From a virus, in IMG/VR virus record IMGVR_UViG_3300018026_000016, positions 1 to 48,322 of that record: 48,322 bases of DNA. One strand, 5' to 3'. A program made the translations under genes and the position numbers. The notes under the pieces are model-generated. The model worked only from the letters and a program-made list of their open reading frames with translations. It did not search any database and had not been told where the DNA came from. Positions 23,593-33,300 of this stretch are shown here, in pieces (within the stretch, counting starts at the first letter, position 1; the number at the start of each line of letters is the position of its first letter).

Positions 23593-24335
23593 TGGCAACG
23601 CTGACCGACATCTATAATCGACTTTGCTACGACTATTTAGAAGATCCACCAAACGGTCTTGTTCTTGGTTGCATTACGCCAGCTCAATTCTTGGATCTTG
23701 CCAATCTGACCCTCCTCGATTTCCTCAAACAAACCGGCTGTATCAAGCGCGTGTGGACCATGTCGGTGTTCGCGGGCGTCCCGACCTACACCGTCCCTGA
23801 CGACATTATGGCGATCGAGCAGGTCTTTCTTGCGGGTCGGTGGCTGCCGAAAGTTACCGTTTCCGACATGAACAACACGAGAAGAGGATGGCGGCGCGAG
23901 TTGGATATACCCATTGGGTACTACACCGACAACCTGCCTCCGAAGACTATCGGCTTGGCTCCGGCTCCAAACTACGACTCTGTTTACATCCCAGGCCCGA
24001 ATGAGCCAGACCCTCCACATGGGCAATACGACTCGTTCAGCATCACGGATGGAAATAGCGTGGTGTGGACTCCCGATCAGCACCGGGGATTGACCATTGT
24101 GGGCACCAGAAAGACCAACACGCAGATGGCGACGGTGAACGATACAATTCCCCTGCTGCCGGACGACATAGCCCTCGTAGGGCTTCTTTGGGGCATCCAC
24201 GAGCGGGTCTATAGCGGGGATAATGAACTGAAGAATGCGCAGGCAGCGGCATTCTCCCATGCGCAGTATCGGGAAACGATCTCGGCACTCCAAGCCATCA
24301 CGGGCGAAATCCCCCTACCAGAGGATAAAGGATAG
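23592..24335 (+). CDS. Head-tail adaptor-like protein
   Basis: A 247-residue protein with an N-terminal helix (LTDIYNRLCYDYLED), a hydrophobic helix (FLDLANLTLLDFLKQTG), then VPTYTVPDDIMAIEQVFLAG, matching the central beta motif of phage adaptor proteins, and a long C-terminal helix containing AQAAAFSHAQYRE. The gene pair with 22653 suggests neck or connector roles. The last codons are 50 bp upstream of the next gene, with a TATACT box at 24339 that lacks a -35 partner. Confidence 0.6.
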   Translation: MATLTDIYNRLCYDYLEDPPNGLVLGCITPAQFLDLANLTLLDFLKQTGCIKRVWTMSVFAGVPTYTVPDDIMAIEQVFLAGRWLPKVTVSDMNNTRRGWRRELDIPIGYYTDNLPPKTIGLAPAPNYDSVYIPGPNEPDPPHGQYDSFSITDGNSVVWTPDQHRGLTIVGTRKTNTQMATVNDTIPLLPDDIALVGLLWGIHERVYSGDNELKNAQAAAFSHAQYRETISALQAITGEIPLPEDKG

Positions 24336-24385
24336 AAGTATACTGATTTCAGGCGCTTCCCTCTCGCCGTGAGACAGGAGTGCCG

Positions 24386-27300
24386 ATGCGCAAACTTGCC
24401 CTGATATCCCTCCTCGCGGCGTCCCACGTGGGACTTCTGTTCGCACAGTCCGTGCAACAGGCTGTCCTGCAAACGGTCATCTACGGAATCAGTTCTAGCT
24501 GGGCGGGAGAAATCCCTGGATGCCCTGGTGTGGTGTCCAATGTGTCGGCAATTTCACGCTCCAACTATTACCACTCTGTTGGCGTTGTCTCCGGGTCTGG
24601 CACTTGGACCGTTGCCCTCAATTACTCCGATGTATCCTGTTCGGGTCCATGGACGAGTTATGGGACGGCCTCACAGATAACTCAATCGAGCAGCCCGCCT
24701 ATCGCCTACGGAAACGGGAACCACAAGTACATCCAGATTGCAATCACTGGCAATGCCGTGGTGACTTACACGGCCCTGCGAACCCCCTTCTTTTCAACCG
24801 GAGTAGGGGCATTTAGTTTTCCGTTAACCCTTGCTCAGGGAGGAACCGGGGGGACTACCGCCGCCACAGGACTCGCAAATCTCTTGAGCGGTAACTCGCA
24901 GGGAACGTATACGAATAAAGTTCAAATGGCGGGAACAGTGTCGGGGTCGGCAGGCACCCCGCTATGTTTGGACGCCAGCGGAAACGACACCACCTCGGGG
25001 TGCTTCGTCCTTAGTTTTCCGTTACTCGTAGGCCAGGGCGGCACGGGTGGTACCACTGCGGCGAGCGGACTTGCCAATTTGCTCAATGGTAACTCGCAGG
25101 GAACGTATACGAATAAAGTTCAAATGGCGGGAACAGTGTCGGGGTCGGCAGGCACCCCGCTATGTTTGGACGCCAGCGGAAACGACACCACCTCGGGGTG
25201 CCCCGGACAGGGCGGCAAAACCTCCAGCTCTCCTACGAGTTTCACCTCGGCAATTGTCGGCGGACAAGCGGCGCTCGCCGGACTCGGGACGGTGGCAACA
25301 AGCGGTGCTACCGTCACCGGAACAGGGACCTCCTTCACGACGTTGTTTTCGGCTAATCAGCCGATCATCGTTTACGACACCGTTCACTCGGGAACGGGCT
25401 ACATCACCAGCCAGCCCAGCGGCCCGGACGAATTGGGCATCCAGTCCATCGGCTCAATTGTCACTTTCTTCGGCGGCGCGACCACCACCGGGTTGAGCAA
25501 AGGCGACGTTATCTGCTCGACGATCTACGGGGGCACCCTCAACAATGCCCCCGGCCAATGCTGGACCATCTACCAGGTGGTGGACACCTATCACGTCACC
25601 ACGCAGCACACGATGTACCCGCAAGTCGGCGCGGGTCAGTACGCCTGCAACATAGTGGTTGCGGCGAACGTCGGGTACGTCACTTGCAACAGTCCGCATG
25701 GACTGGCGAGCGGAGCCAACGTCACCATCGCTGGCACCGGCAATAGCTCCTTGAACGGGACCTACTCGATCACCAACGAGCCAGCGTTTTTCACGAACGA
25801 TCCCACATCAAGCTATAACTTTGAAATCACCACCAGCGGCGTGGCAAATGGGTTTTACGCGTCCGACTCGATCACTCTCAGCGGTGTGACGCCGACCCCT
25901 CACCTCAGTTGCTCGATCACTTCCAACGTGGCCACCTGTACGTCACTTCAATGGCCTGGGTTCACGGTCGGCGATTCGGTCTACTACGTGAACGGCTCGA
26001 CCGGGACGTGCGCCGACATGAATGGCGCACACACGATCACCGGCGTGGGTACTGGCGATTACCCGAAGACGTTCACCTTTGCGACCTCGGGAGTGTCCAA
26101 CGGGACCTGCGCCGACACCGCTGTGCTGATCGGTGCGGGCTGGACCTACCAGCACCACCCGCAGCGAAGCGTAGTCCAGAGCGTGACGAACAACACGACG
26201 CTTACGGTGAGTCCGTCCTTCTCACCCGATTTCCCGGCGGGAGCGACCTATCAATATGCTCCAGACAATTCAGCCGCAGTTGCCGCCGCTTGTTCGCTAG
26301 GCACCAGCATTTATATGCCAGATGGCGATTATCATATTTACACACCAGCATCGGCTCCATTCCACATTGCAACCTGTACCGGATTCTCTCAGGAGTGGGC
26401 GATGTCTGGCGGAGCTCGTTTCGTGCTCGACAATCAACAAAACGCCGATGGATTTTACTTCGAAGGCGGCACGCGGGCCAAGTTTACCAACTGGACGGTG
26501 GATGGATTATGGGTTTGGACGACGCGCGCGGTGGTCACATCTGAGGCTCCGTTGGCCTTCCAGATCCAGGATGCCTATTACCCGACCGTCACGAACTTTC
26601 GCAGCACGGGTGGCACTGGGAACGTCCTGATTAGTCAATTCAACGATCACCCGTTGATTCAGGGTGTGCAATGTTTGAATGTAGCGGGTTGTCTACTCTC
26701 CAATGGTGATGTCGATCTAGTCGCCTCGGATCTCCAGGTGACCAACTCAAGTGATGAATCGATCTCAATCCACAACGCTCCTGGCGGGATAGATCAGGAG
26801 CGCGGCGCGACGGTCAGCAATTTCACCGTCAAGAACGGTGAAAATATCGACACGACCCAACTTAGTAACGTGGCATGGAGCAATGGACTACTAGAGGGCA
26901 TGGTGGACGATCCGGTGCGTCAGGCGCCGTACAATCCGACCAACTCCAGCATTTCTTATTCTAATATTATTATCCGGGGCGGTGGGATGGCAGGACCTCA
27001 ATGCCGGTGGTTGGGATGCACCGCGAATTTTTATCTTGGAAGTAACCCGTTCGTTCAGATGACGAACGTGCAAATTCTTTCCACGAATCCGCAGTCGATG
27101 ATGGGAGGAATTGTGGACTGGGCTGCAATTGGGAACACCTCCACCCTCCAACTGAGCAACGTGACGATTTCCGGTGGTCCGTCCTATGGGGTGAATGCCT
27201 ACGTGAACCGCCTAGAAGTGTCCAATAGTTACTTTGAGAATCTGGACGACATTGGGCTGTCGGAAACATCGAGCGGCCTGGTAAGTGTCAACGGCCTGAC

Positions 27301-28426
27301 GCTGCGAGACGTGGCCAGAAAGTGGGGTGCTGGGGCAGGTTCATTCTACGGCGGCCCAAACTATGCGCTCGCTCTCGGTGTTACAACCGAGTTCCACGTC
27401 CGCAATCTTACGATTCTCGATGACCAATCCACGCCGACCGGCTATAAGATCTTCGAGTACGGCATCGGCACCATCGGCGAGTTCGACAACCTTACGAGCA
27501 CCATCACGAACGGAGCACTTGCCTGGAACATGAACAGCGAGGGGAATCCAGGGAAAATCTTTGTCCACTCCTACCAGCCGCAGACCTACTCGCAGATCAG
27601 CCAATTGACCGCCAACGGGCAGATCGGCAACGGCTCGAAGATGTACTGTTCGAACTGTACGATTGGGGCATGTTCCACCTCGGGCACCGGCTCGGATGTC
27701 ACGTGGGTAGCTGGAGCGGCTGTATGCGGAGGCGGAAGTGGTGGAGGCGGAGGAGGCGGAAGTGTTAACGTGAATGGCTCCGCTGTAACGTCGCCGAACT
27801 TCAACGGCACGACTCCAGCGGCGGCATCCGGTTATCAAAACGCCACGTTCCAAGTGAGCGGCTCAAACGTGAGTGCGGAGATCCCCGTCAGCACTACGAC
27901 AGATCTGCGCGAGTTCAAGTGTCTCTCGCAACTGGGAGTGGCGGGCTGCAATTTCTCTTTCGCGGCCGGGACGAACCAGGTGCAATTCAACCCCCACGCA
28001 GGACTCACCAACAACATTTTCGGCCAGGTAGATTTCCTTGGCGCGGCGACTGGAACGCAGGCAGCGGTGGTCTTTCAGACGCAGCTTTCAAACTCCTGGA
28101 CCTCAGTGACCTTCGATCTGGAGTGGTTGACCACGGCGACCAGCGGTGCGGCCACGTGGTATCTGCAATTGGCCTGTGTTCCCGCGACAGGCGCGAGCCT
28201 CGATCCCGCTTGGGATTCGGCGCGGTCGTACACCAGCACCGCGCAGACTACGGCGAGCTATTCGAACGCCATTGGGCCGCAGACCCTCACGCTGCCCAGC
28301 GCTTGCGTTGCAGGCACGCCAGGGCCGATGCTATTCGGCAGGATCTACCGCAACGGTTCCGATACGCTCGGTTCTTCGGCTACCGCGTCGCTGCTGAGCG
28401 CGCGGCTCACCATCGTACACCCATGA
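24386..28426 (+). CDS. Fibre/tailspike-like protein: signal peptide, tandem repeat, beta-helix
   Basis: A 1346-residue protein starting at ATG 24386 (GGAG five bases upstream). It has a Sec signal peptide (about residues 1-22, ending LLFAQS), a Cys-containing N-terminal domain, two copies of a 114-bp-repeat segment carrying tail-fibre motif QGGTGGTTA, then a long run of short strands with Asn/Ser turns (about residues 640-1090), the look of a pectate-lyase-type right-handed beta-helix as in tailspike depolymerases. A poly-Gly linker (GGGSGGGGGGG, about 1115) leads to a beta C-terminal domain. It probably binds or cleaves polysaccharide. The signal peptide is unexpected for a virion fibre. A palindrome copy sits in the signal-peptide codons. 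Confidence 0.65.
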   Translation: MRKLALISLLAASHVGLLFAQSVQQAVLQTVIYGISSSWAGEIPGCPGVVSNVSAISRSNYYHSVGVVSGSGTWTVALNYSDVSCSGPWTSYGTASQITQSSSPPIAYGNGNHKYIQIAITGNAVVTYTALRTPFFSTGVGAFSFPLTLAQGGTGGTTAATGLANLLSGNSQGTYTNKVQMAGTVSGSAGTPLCLDASGNDTTSGCFVLSFPLLVGQGGTGGTTAASGLANLLNGNSQGTYTNKVQMAGTVSGSAGTPLCLDASGNDTTSGCPGQGGKTSSSPTSFTSAIVGGQAALAGLGTVATSGATVTGTGTSFTTLFSANQPIIVYDTVHSGTGYITSQPSGPDELGIQSIGSIVTFFGGATTTGLSKGDVICSTIYGGTLNNAPGQCWTIYQVVDTYHVTTQHTMYPQVGAGQYACNIVVAANVGYVTCNSPHGLASGANVTIAGTGNSSLNGTYSITNEPAFFTNDPTSSYNFEITTSGVANGFYASDSITLSGVTPTPHLSCSITSNVATCTSLQWPGFTVGDSVYYVNGSTGTCADMNGAHTITGVGTGDYPKTFTFATSGVSNGTCADTAVLIGAGWTYQHHPQRSVVQSVTNNTTLTVSPSFSPDFPAGATYQYAPDNSAAVAAACSLGTSIYMPDGDYHIYTPASAPFHIATCTGFSQEWAMSGGARFVLDNQQNADGFYFEGGTRAKFTNWTVDGLWVWTTRAVVTSEAPLAFQIQDAYYPTVTNFRSTGGTGNVLISQFNDHPLIQGVQCLNVAGCLLSNGDVDLVASDLQVTNSSDESISIHNAPGGIDQERGATVSNFTVKNGENIDTTQLSNVAWSNGLLEGMVDDPVRQAPYNPTNSSISYSNIIIRGGGMAGPQCRWLGCTANFYLGSNPFVQMTNVQILSTNPQSMMGGIVDWAAIGNTSTLQLSNVTISGGPSYGVNAYVNRLEVSNSYFENLDDIGLSETSSGLVSVNGLTLRDVARKWGAGAGSFYGGPNYALALGVTTEFHVRNLTILDDQSTPTGYKIFEYGIGTIGEFDNLTSTITNGALAWNMNSEGNPGKIFVHSYQPQTYSQISQLTANGQIGNGSKMYCSNCTIGACSTSGTGSDVTWVAGAAVCGGGSGGGGGGGSVNVNGSAVTSPNFNGTTPAAASGYQNATFQVSGSNVSAEIPVSTTTDLREFKCLSQLGVAGCNFSFAAGTNQVQFNPHAGLTNNIFGQVDFLGAATGTQAAVVFQTQLSNSWTSVTFDLEWLTTATSGAATWYLQLACVPATGASLDPAWDSARSYTSTAQTTASYSNAIGPQTLTLPSACVAGTPGPMLFGRIYRNGSDTLGSSATASLLSARLTIVHP
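24421..24434. promoter_or_regulatory. Dispersed operator-like palindrome, copy 7 (perfect)
   Basis: GTCCCACGTGGGAC, identical to copy 1, inside codons 12-17 of the fibre gene. The coding constraint on a signal peptide is loose, so the exact palindrome is not explained by the protein. Confidence 0.7.
24890..25003 (+). repeat. 114-bp direct repeat, copy 1
   Basis: Begins GGTAACTCGCAGGGAACG and ends CACCTCGGGGTGC; identical base for base to 25088-25201, offset 198 bp. In frame, encoding NSQGTYTNKVQ onward. Confidence 0.9.
25088..25201 (+). repeat. 114-bp direct repeat, copy 2
   Basis: Perfect copy of 24890-25003; the 84 bp between the copies are also related (GGTGG...ACTGC), so the true unit is about 198 bp, a multiple of three. 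Confidence 0.9.
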
Positions 28427-30366
28427 AGACCATCCTTGCCATTTTCGCTTTCTGCTCGCTCAGTTTCGCCGTCACCACCGTTACGTCGAACGGCAGTGGC
28501 GGCGGCCCGGCCAACAGCACGTCAACGTGGGCTGGGGGAGTTGTGCCCAACGGGACGGGCTATGCCGTCGTAATCGCTGCTGGCGATACGGTGACTAACA
28601 ACATTCCCACATGGACGGTGGGGGGGCTGATCAAGGTTCAAGGAGATCTGAAGCTCGACGGTGCCGGGATTCGGAACTATCTCTTTGCAAGCACCGGAAC
28701 GGTCTGGGGCACCAGTATGTTCGGCTTCGATGTCTGCCAGAGCGGAACGCTCGATTTCAGCGCTGCAAGCCCGTCCAACTACGTCACGGTCAACTCGGTG
28801 AACGGTACGTCTCCCATCGCATTTCACGCCGATAGCAGTTGCGGATCTTACGGCGATGCGGTCTGGAATCTGCAAAACGTGATCGTTGCGTCGCCCTGCG
28901 GCTCTTCCGCCGCGAGCATTCAATGTATCAACGTCGGTTTTGGGAACAGCGGCAGCACCCCGGGCTTTCAGCTGATCGACGCGGTGTTCTCCGGCGGCGG
29001 CTGGGACGCGATCCAAGCCCATAGCGTCTGGGGGAATGGGGGTTCGACCCTTATTGAGAACAACCTCTGGATCGGCTTTTCGGCCGATACGGGATGCAAC
29101 TCGACCACCGCCTTGATCTGCGACTACACGAACTACAGTGAAAAGCCCATTCTGGTCGAGAACAACGTGGCAATGAATCCGCAAAGCGCCATGACGTTCT
29201 ATCAGGGTGCGACCAGTCCGAATGAGGCGTTTTCTCTGACGCTCAGCGGGAACGGGTGGTTTTCTTCGAGCGCCCATGAAGGTCCGTTGCTTGGAGCCGG
29301 TTCCTGGGGCGGCAATCTGCTGAGCCCGATCTTGACCCAATACAACGTGGTCGGCGACGTGGCTACCACGTACTATTCCAATTCGAACACTCCCGACTCA
29401 ATCGTGCTGGTTCCATCGAACACGACCAACATCCACACCGATCAGTACGAGATTTACGACGGCACGGGACAGGCGGGCGGAACGGGCACTGCAATCTACC
29501 AATACAACATCGGCATCACGCCGAACGTGCGGAGCGTCAACGCGTGCCAGGGCTGCGGCGGAGTGCTTCAGTACAATGGCTCGGCGAACACGACGAATTT
29601 CATCTTCGCCCACAACGTCTGCGTGACGCGCAACGTGGGTCTGGTAATCGGCAGCGAGCCCGTCAACACAAACATCTGTTTTCACTCCATCGGCAACGGC
29701 GGCACAAACGGGACCACCGAGTCTCACAACACGGTCATCGCATCGCTGCCCGACGCGGCAGGCGAAAGTCAAGGGCTCTCCCCCGGCGAATCTACCGGCA
29801 ACGCCGATGTCAACGTGATTGCCAAAGACAACCTAGTCTTCGGGTGGACTTACGGTATCGAGCCGGACACGAGCAATACCTACAATGCAACCGCCTGCAC
29901 GTGGGGCGGTGCGGCATGCAACAACTGGACGGCGGGGAACACGAATAATTATTGGCCTTCGGCGGCTCAAGGCAACCACTGGGACAACGGCACGGCAGCC
30001 CATCCGAGCGCGACCTATGGAGATATCTCCAGCGTGAGCCCGGTGTGGTCGAATATGCCGAGTGGATCGAGCACCGGCTATGCAGGAGTGGGTCCTTACC
30101 GGGGCTTGGTGGACTACGATGCGCTGATCGGAGGGCCGGGAACGATGGCGGACCTAGCCAATTGCATGGCGCTGTTCAATGTTCCGCTAGCGGCGACAGC
30201 GGGGATCACCAGCGTAGCCCCCCCGTCGAAGTGCGATCCGCACATCATTTACGCGACGATGGCGAGCTGGTACCAGCCGCTTAACATCAACCAGGCGAAC
30301 GCCGCGAGCGATGGCACGATGCCGGGCGCTCTCCCTCCGCTGGTGATGGGCAGTTGGATTCAGTGA
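28423..30366 (+). CDS. Secreted beta-helix protein with G8-like N-terminus
   Basis: A 647-residue protein whose ATG overlaps the previous stop (ATGA). Signal peptide MKTILAIFAFCSLSFAVTT. The next 60 residues (STWAGGVVPNGTGYAVVIAA, then a GDLKLDG turn) resemble the G8 domain of surface and polysaccharide-binding proteins. The remainder is repetitive Asn/Ser/Gly strands suggesting a right-handed beta-helix. Several Cys pairs fit an exported protein. It forms a two-gene unit with the 24386 protein. Confidence 0.6.
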   Translation: MKTILAIFAFCSLSFAVTTVTSNGSGGGPANSTSTWAGGVVPNGTGYAVVIAAGDTVTNNIPTWTVGGLIKVQGDLKLDGAGIRNYLFASTGTVWGTSMFGFDVCQSGTLDFSAASPSNYVTVNSVNGTSPIAFHADSSCGSYGDAVWNLQNVIVASPCGSSAASIQCINVGFGNSGSTPGFQLIDAVFSGGGWDAIQAHSVWGNGGSTLIENNLWIGFSADTGCNSTTALICDYTNYSEKPILVENNVAMNPQSAMTFYQGATSPNEAFSLTLSGNGWFSSSAHEGPLLGAGSWGGNLLSPILTQYNVVGDVATTYYSNSNTPDSIVLVPSNTTNIHTDQYEIYDGTGQAGGTGTAIYQYNIGITPNVRSVNACQGCGGVLQYNGSANTTNFIFAHNVCVTRNVGLVIGSEPVNTNICFHSIGNGGTNGTTESHNTVIASLPDAAGESQGLSPGESTGNADVNVIAKDNLVFGWTYGIEPDTSNTYNATACTWGGAACNNWTAGNTNNYWPSAAQGNHWDNGTAAHPSATYGDISSVSPVWSNMPSGSSTGYAGVGPYRGLVDYDALIGGPGTMADLANCMALFNVPLAATAGITSVAPPSKCDPHIIYATMASWYQPLNINQANAASDGTMPGALPPLVMGSWIQ

Positions 30367-30387
30367 CGGTGTGGTCGATGTAATAAC

Positions 30388-33300
30388 ATGGCTGATCCAA
30401 AGTCGGTGAAGTTTCAATTCGGTTCCAATGGTCTCATAACAAAGGAGGCCGCGAACCTTCTCAAGGACAGTCAGTACCGATCCATGTCTAACTGCGAAGT
30501 CAAGCAGGAGGGCTCGCTTTCCACAAGGTCCGGCAGGAGATCAATCGGCGGTACACTCTCTGGACCCAGCTTCGCTTACGGCATTCAAAAACTGGTTAAT
30601 ACCCCTGGGGAGAATCCGCTAGTCCCTTCTACCAATCCTAGGTACATTGGAGCGACATCATTGATTGGGGTAACAGGTCTATATAGGACCTTAGATTACA
30701 ACACCTTCACTGAAGTCGCTCCGAACATCAATACCTTATCGAACTTTACGAGCAAGTCTTTCCGAATGGCCGCCTACGCGGCTGGTAACGTGGGTGGAAG
30801 TTGGGCCTTCATCGCCAGTGAACTTCAGATGCTCAAGGATAACGGAGCATCCCCGTATTCGACTACGCTCCCAAATGGTAACGTCCTGCATAACTGGGGC
30901 ATCTTGCCAGCGGCGGGAGTGCCTCTGGTCGCGGCGTACAACGCATCAAGCTCACAAGGCCGCCTAATCTCATTGGTCTTCACGGCAGGGCATGACGATT
31001 GCTTCGTCCCATACGGAACTTGGACAACCACTGGTGGTGGAGGAACTGGAGCCAACGGGACATTCACTTCAATCATCCAACCTGGAGATTCTGCCGGAAG
31101 TCTAACGTCTTTCACGATGATAAGCGGAGGCACGGGCTATACCTCACAACCTACAATCCAATTTCAGGGTGGCGGCGGACTAGTAGGGAATCCTGGTCAA
31201 AGCACTGTAGTGTTCACGATCGGTGGAACGGGTAATTTGAACGGCGGCACACCCAACAGCCCGAGCAGTTCGACTCCTTATGATTACCGTTACACGTTCG
31301 TGGCCTCAGACACCAATAACGAAGGCAACCCCTCCCAGACAATGCTGACGGACAGCGCGGCCACTCAAGCTGGATTCGGTGGGGACGGGCTGTCTTATTC
31401 TGGCCAACCGGCGTCCGTTCTGTTCCAGGCCGTCAAAGTTTTGGTCTACGGTAGCAGCGACCCGCAAATTGGGACCATTAACATCTACCGGCGCGGCGGG
31501 TTACTTTACGACGCTTGGAGGCTTGTTGGGTCCTTGGCGAACCCGCCCATAACGTCGCCGCCCACACAGGTAGCGTTTATCGATAATGTCGCCGATGTGG
31601 ACTTGGAGCCGAATCGGCTATTGGTTACGGACAACGATCCGCCAGTCCCAAGCGGCCCCCCTCAACCGATCACGGGAAATTTCTCCGCAGCGATTACCAC
31701 GGCGCAACTAACCACAGGACCTAACCCTGGTTGGGTGACAGTCACCTTAGCTACGGGCTATGGGAGTTTAGTTGGGGTGACAGCCGGAACCCTGATGCAC
31801 TTGTACTACGACAATCCTGAGGACGTTATCATCCAAAAGATAACAGGAGCGAATCAGTTCATCGCATTTTTTCAGCATACTCATTCGGCGTATCCGCAAG
31901 GCGCTTTCGAGATCGACACTATCTGTAACCAACCATGCTTCACGGTGATTCCGTACCAACAGTTCTTGGTCATCGCTGGAGATCCCAATAATCCGCACTA
32001 CATTTACCGGACCAAAGGCGATCAGCCAGAAGCCGTTGCGGTCACTCCCGCCGATGGATCTGTAGCTGTGGTGGCGGCTGGAACACCGTCCAATCCTATT
32101 AAAGATCTCTGCGTGTTTCGCGGCCAGATTGTTTCGCTTAATCTTTACTCGCTCTTCGAGACGCTGATTCTCGACGGATCTCTGGTGCAGCCAGTTCAGG
32201 TTACCAATAGGGGTGTAGTCGGGCGCAGGGCATGGTGCCAGACGGATACCGAAATTTGGTTTCTGGCGGTTGACGGAGTGTATTCATGGGATGGAGGTAA
32301 CCTCAGAAAGAGATCGGAGGCGATTGATAATATCTTCCACGGCGGCGGTCCAGTCGGCCTGGTGTCGATGGGTCAGACTGAAAATCAGTTCTTTCCAATA
32401 GATACCTCACGCTGGTCCCAATGTTTGATGGAATATGTCCGAGGAGAGGTCCATCTCCTGTACCCAGCGGTTGGGGGGTCTTATTTGCGCTTGATCTGTG
32501 AGCCAAGGTTTGGGGATAGGTGGAAGGAGTTTGTAAGTGTTGGATTCAATCTGGATTTTGTCGCTTACACGGAACCCGATACTGGCATGATGATCGAGTC
32601 AGTGACCGGGCTGGATAACGTATCGTTCGTGATGCACGACCAGGAAACCATCGTGCCAGTCACTGTTGTTCCTGGATTTCCGCCCACCGTCGCGTACTAT
32701 AACTTCACTAGCGACTCATTTACGACCGATCCAACGACGCAGGGAGGCCCCATCGCATTCTCGGTCTCTCTGCCGTGGTTTGATTTCGGCTCTCCTGAAT
32801 CACAGAAGGTACTACAGGAAGCCTTGCTTGATCTCGATGTCACCGGGAATACTGCAACCGCGACTCTAAGTATCGACATCCTGTTGAACTATTCCGATGT
32901 GGCAGTGAATACGATCACGGTGACTCTTCCCCTCAGCGACTACCAATCGGGCAGCACTGTTGGAAGAAAGTTAATTTCGCTTCTCCCCGGCATGGTTGCT
33001 GGAACTCCACCCACGGTTTATGGTCAGGAAGCGAGGGCCTTTTCGTATCGAATCTATGGTCAAGCTTATCCGGCCAGAATGACCTTCTATTCGCTGGTCA
33101 TGAAGTATTACGACGTTGGCATCCAGACGACCAGCGGGGCTACTGATTGGATGAACCTTGGCTATAAGTACGACAAGCGGCTTTACCAAATGACGGTGGA
33201 GTTTGACGTTATTCGGGGAATTGACCAAACCATCGTCATGGACGTCCTCACGGGACGCGATTCTTTCCTGTACGGAGAAGCTGTCCAGTCGTTTACCCTC

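Noticed and set aside
24339-24344. TATACT as a -10 box for the tailspike-like gene
   Set aside because: The hexamer 17 bp upstream (TACCAG) does not resemble a -35 element.
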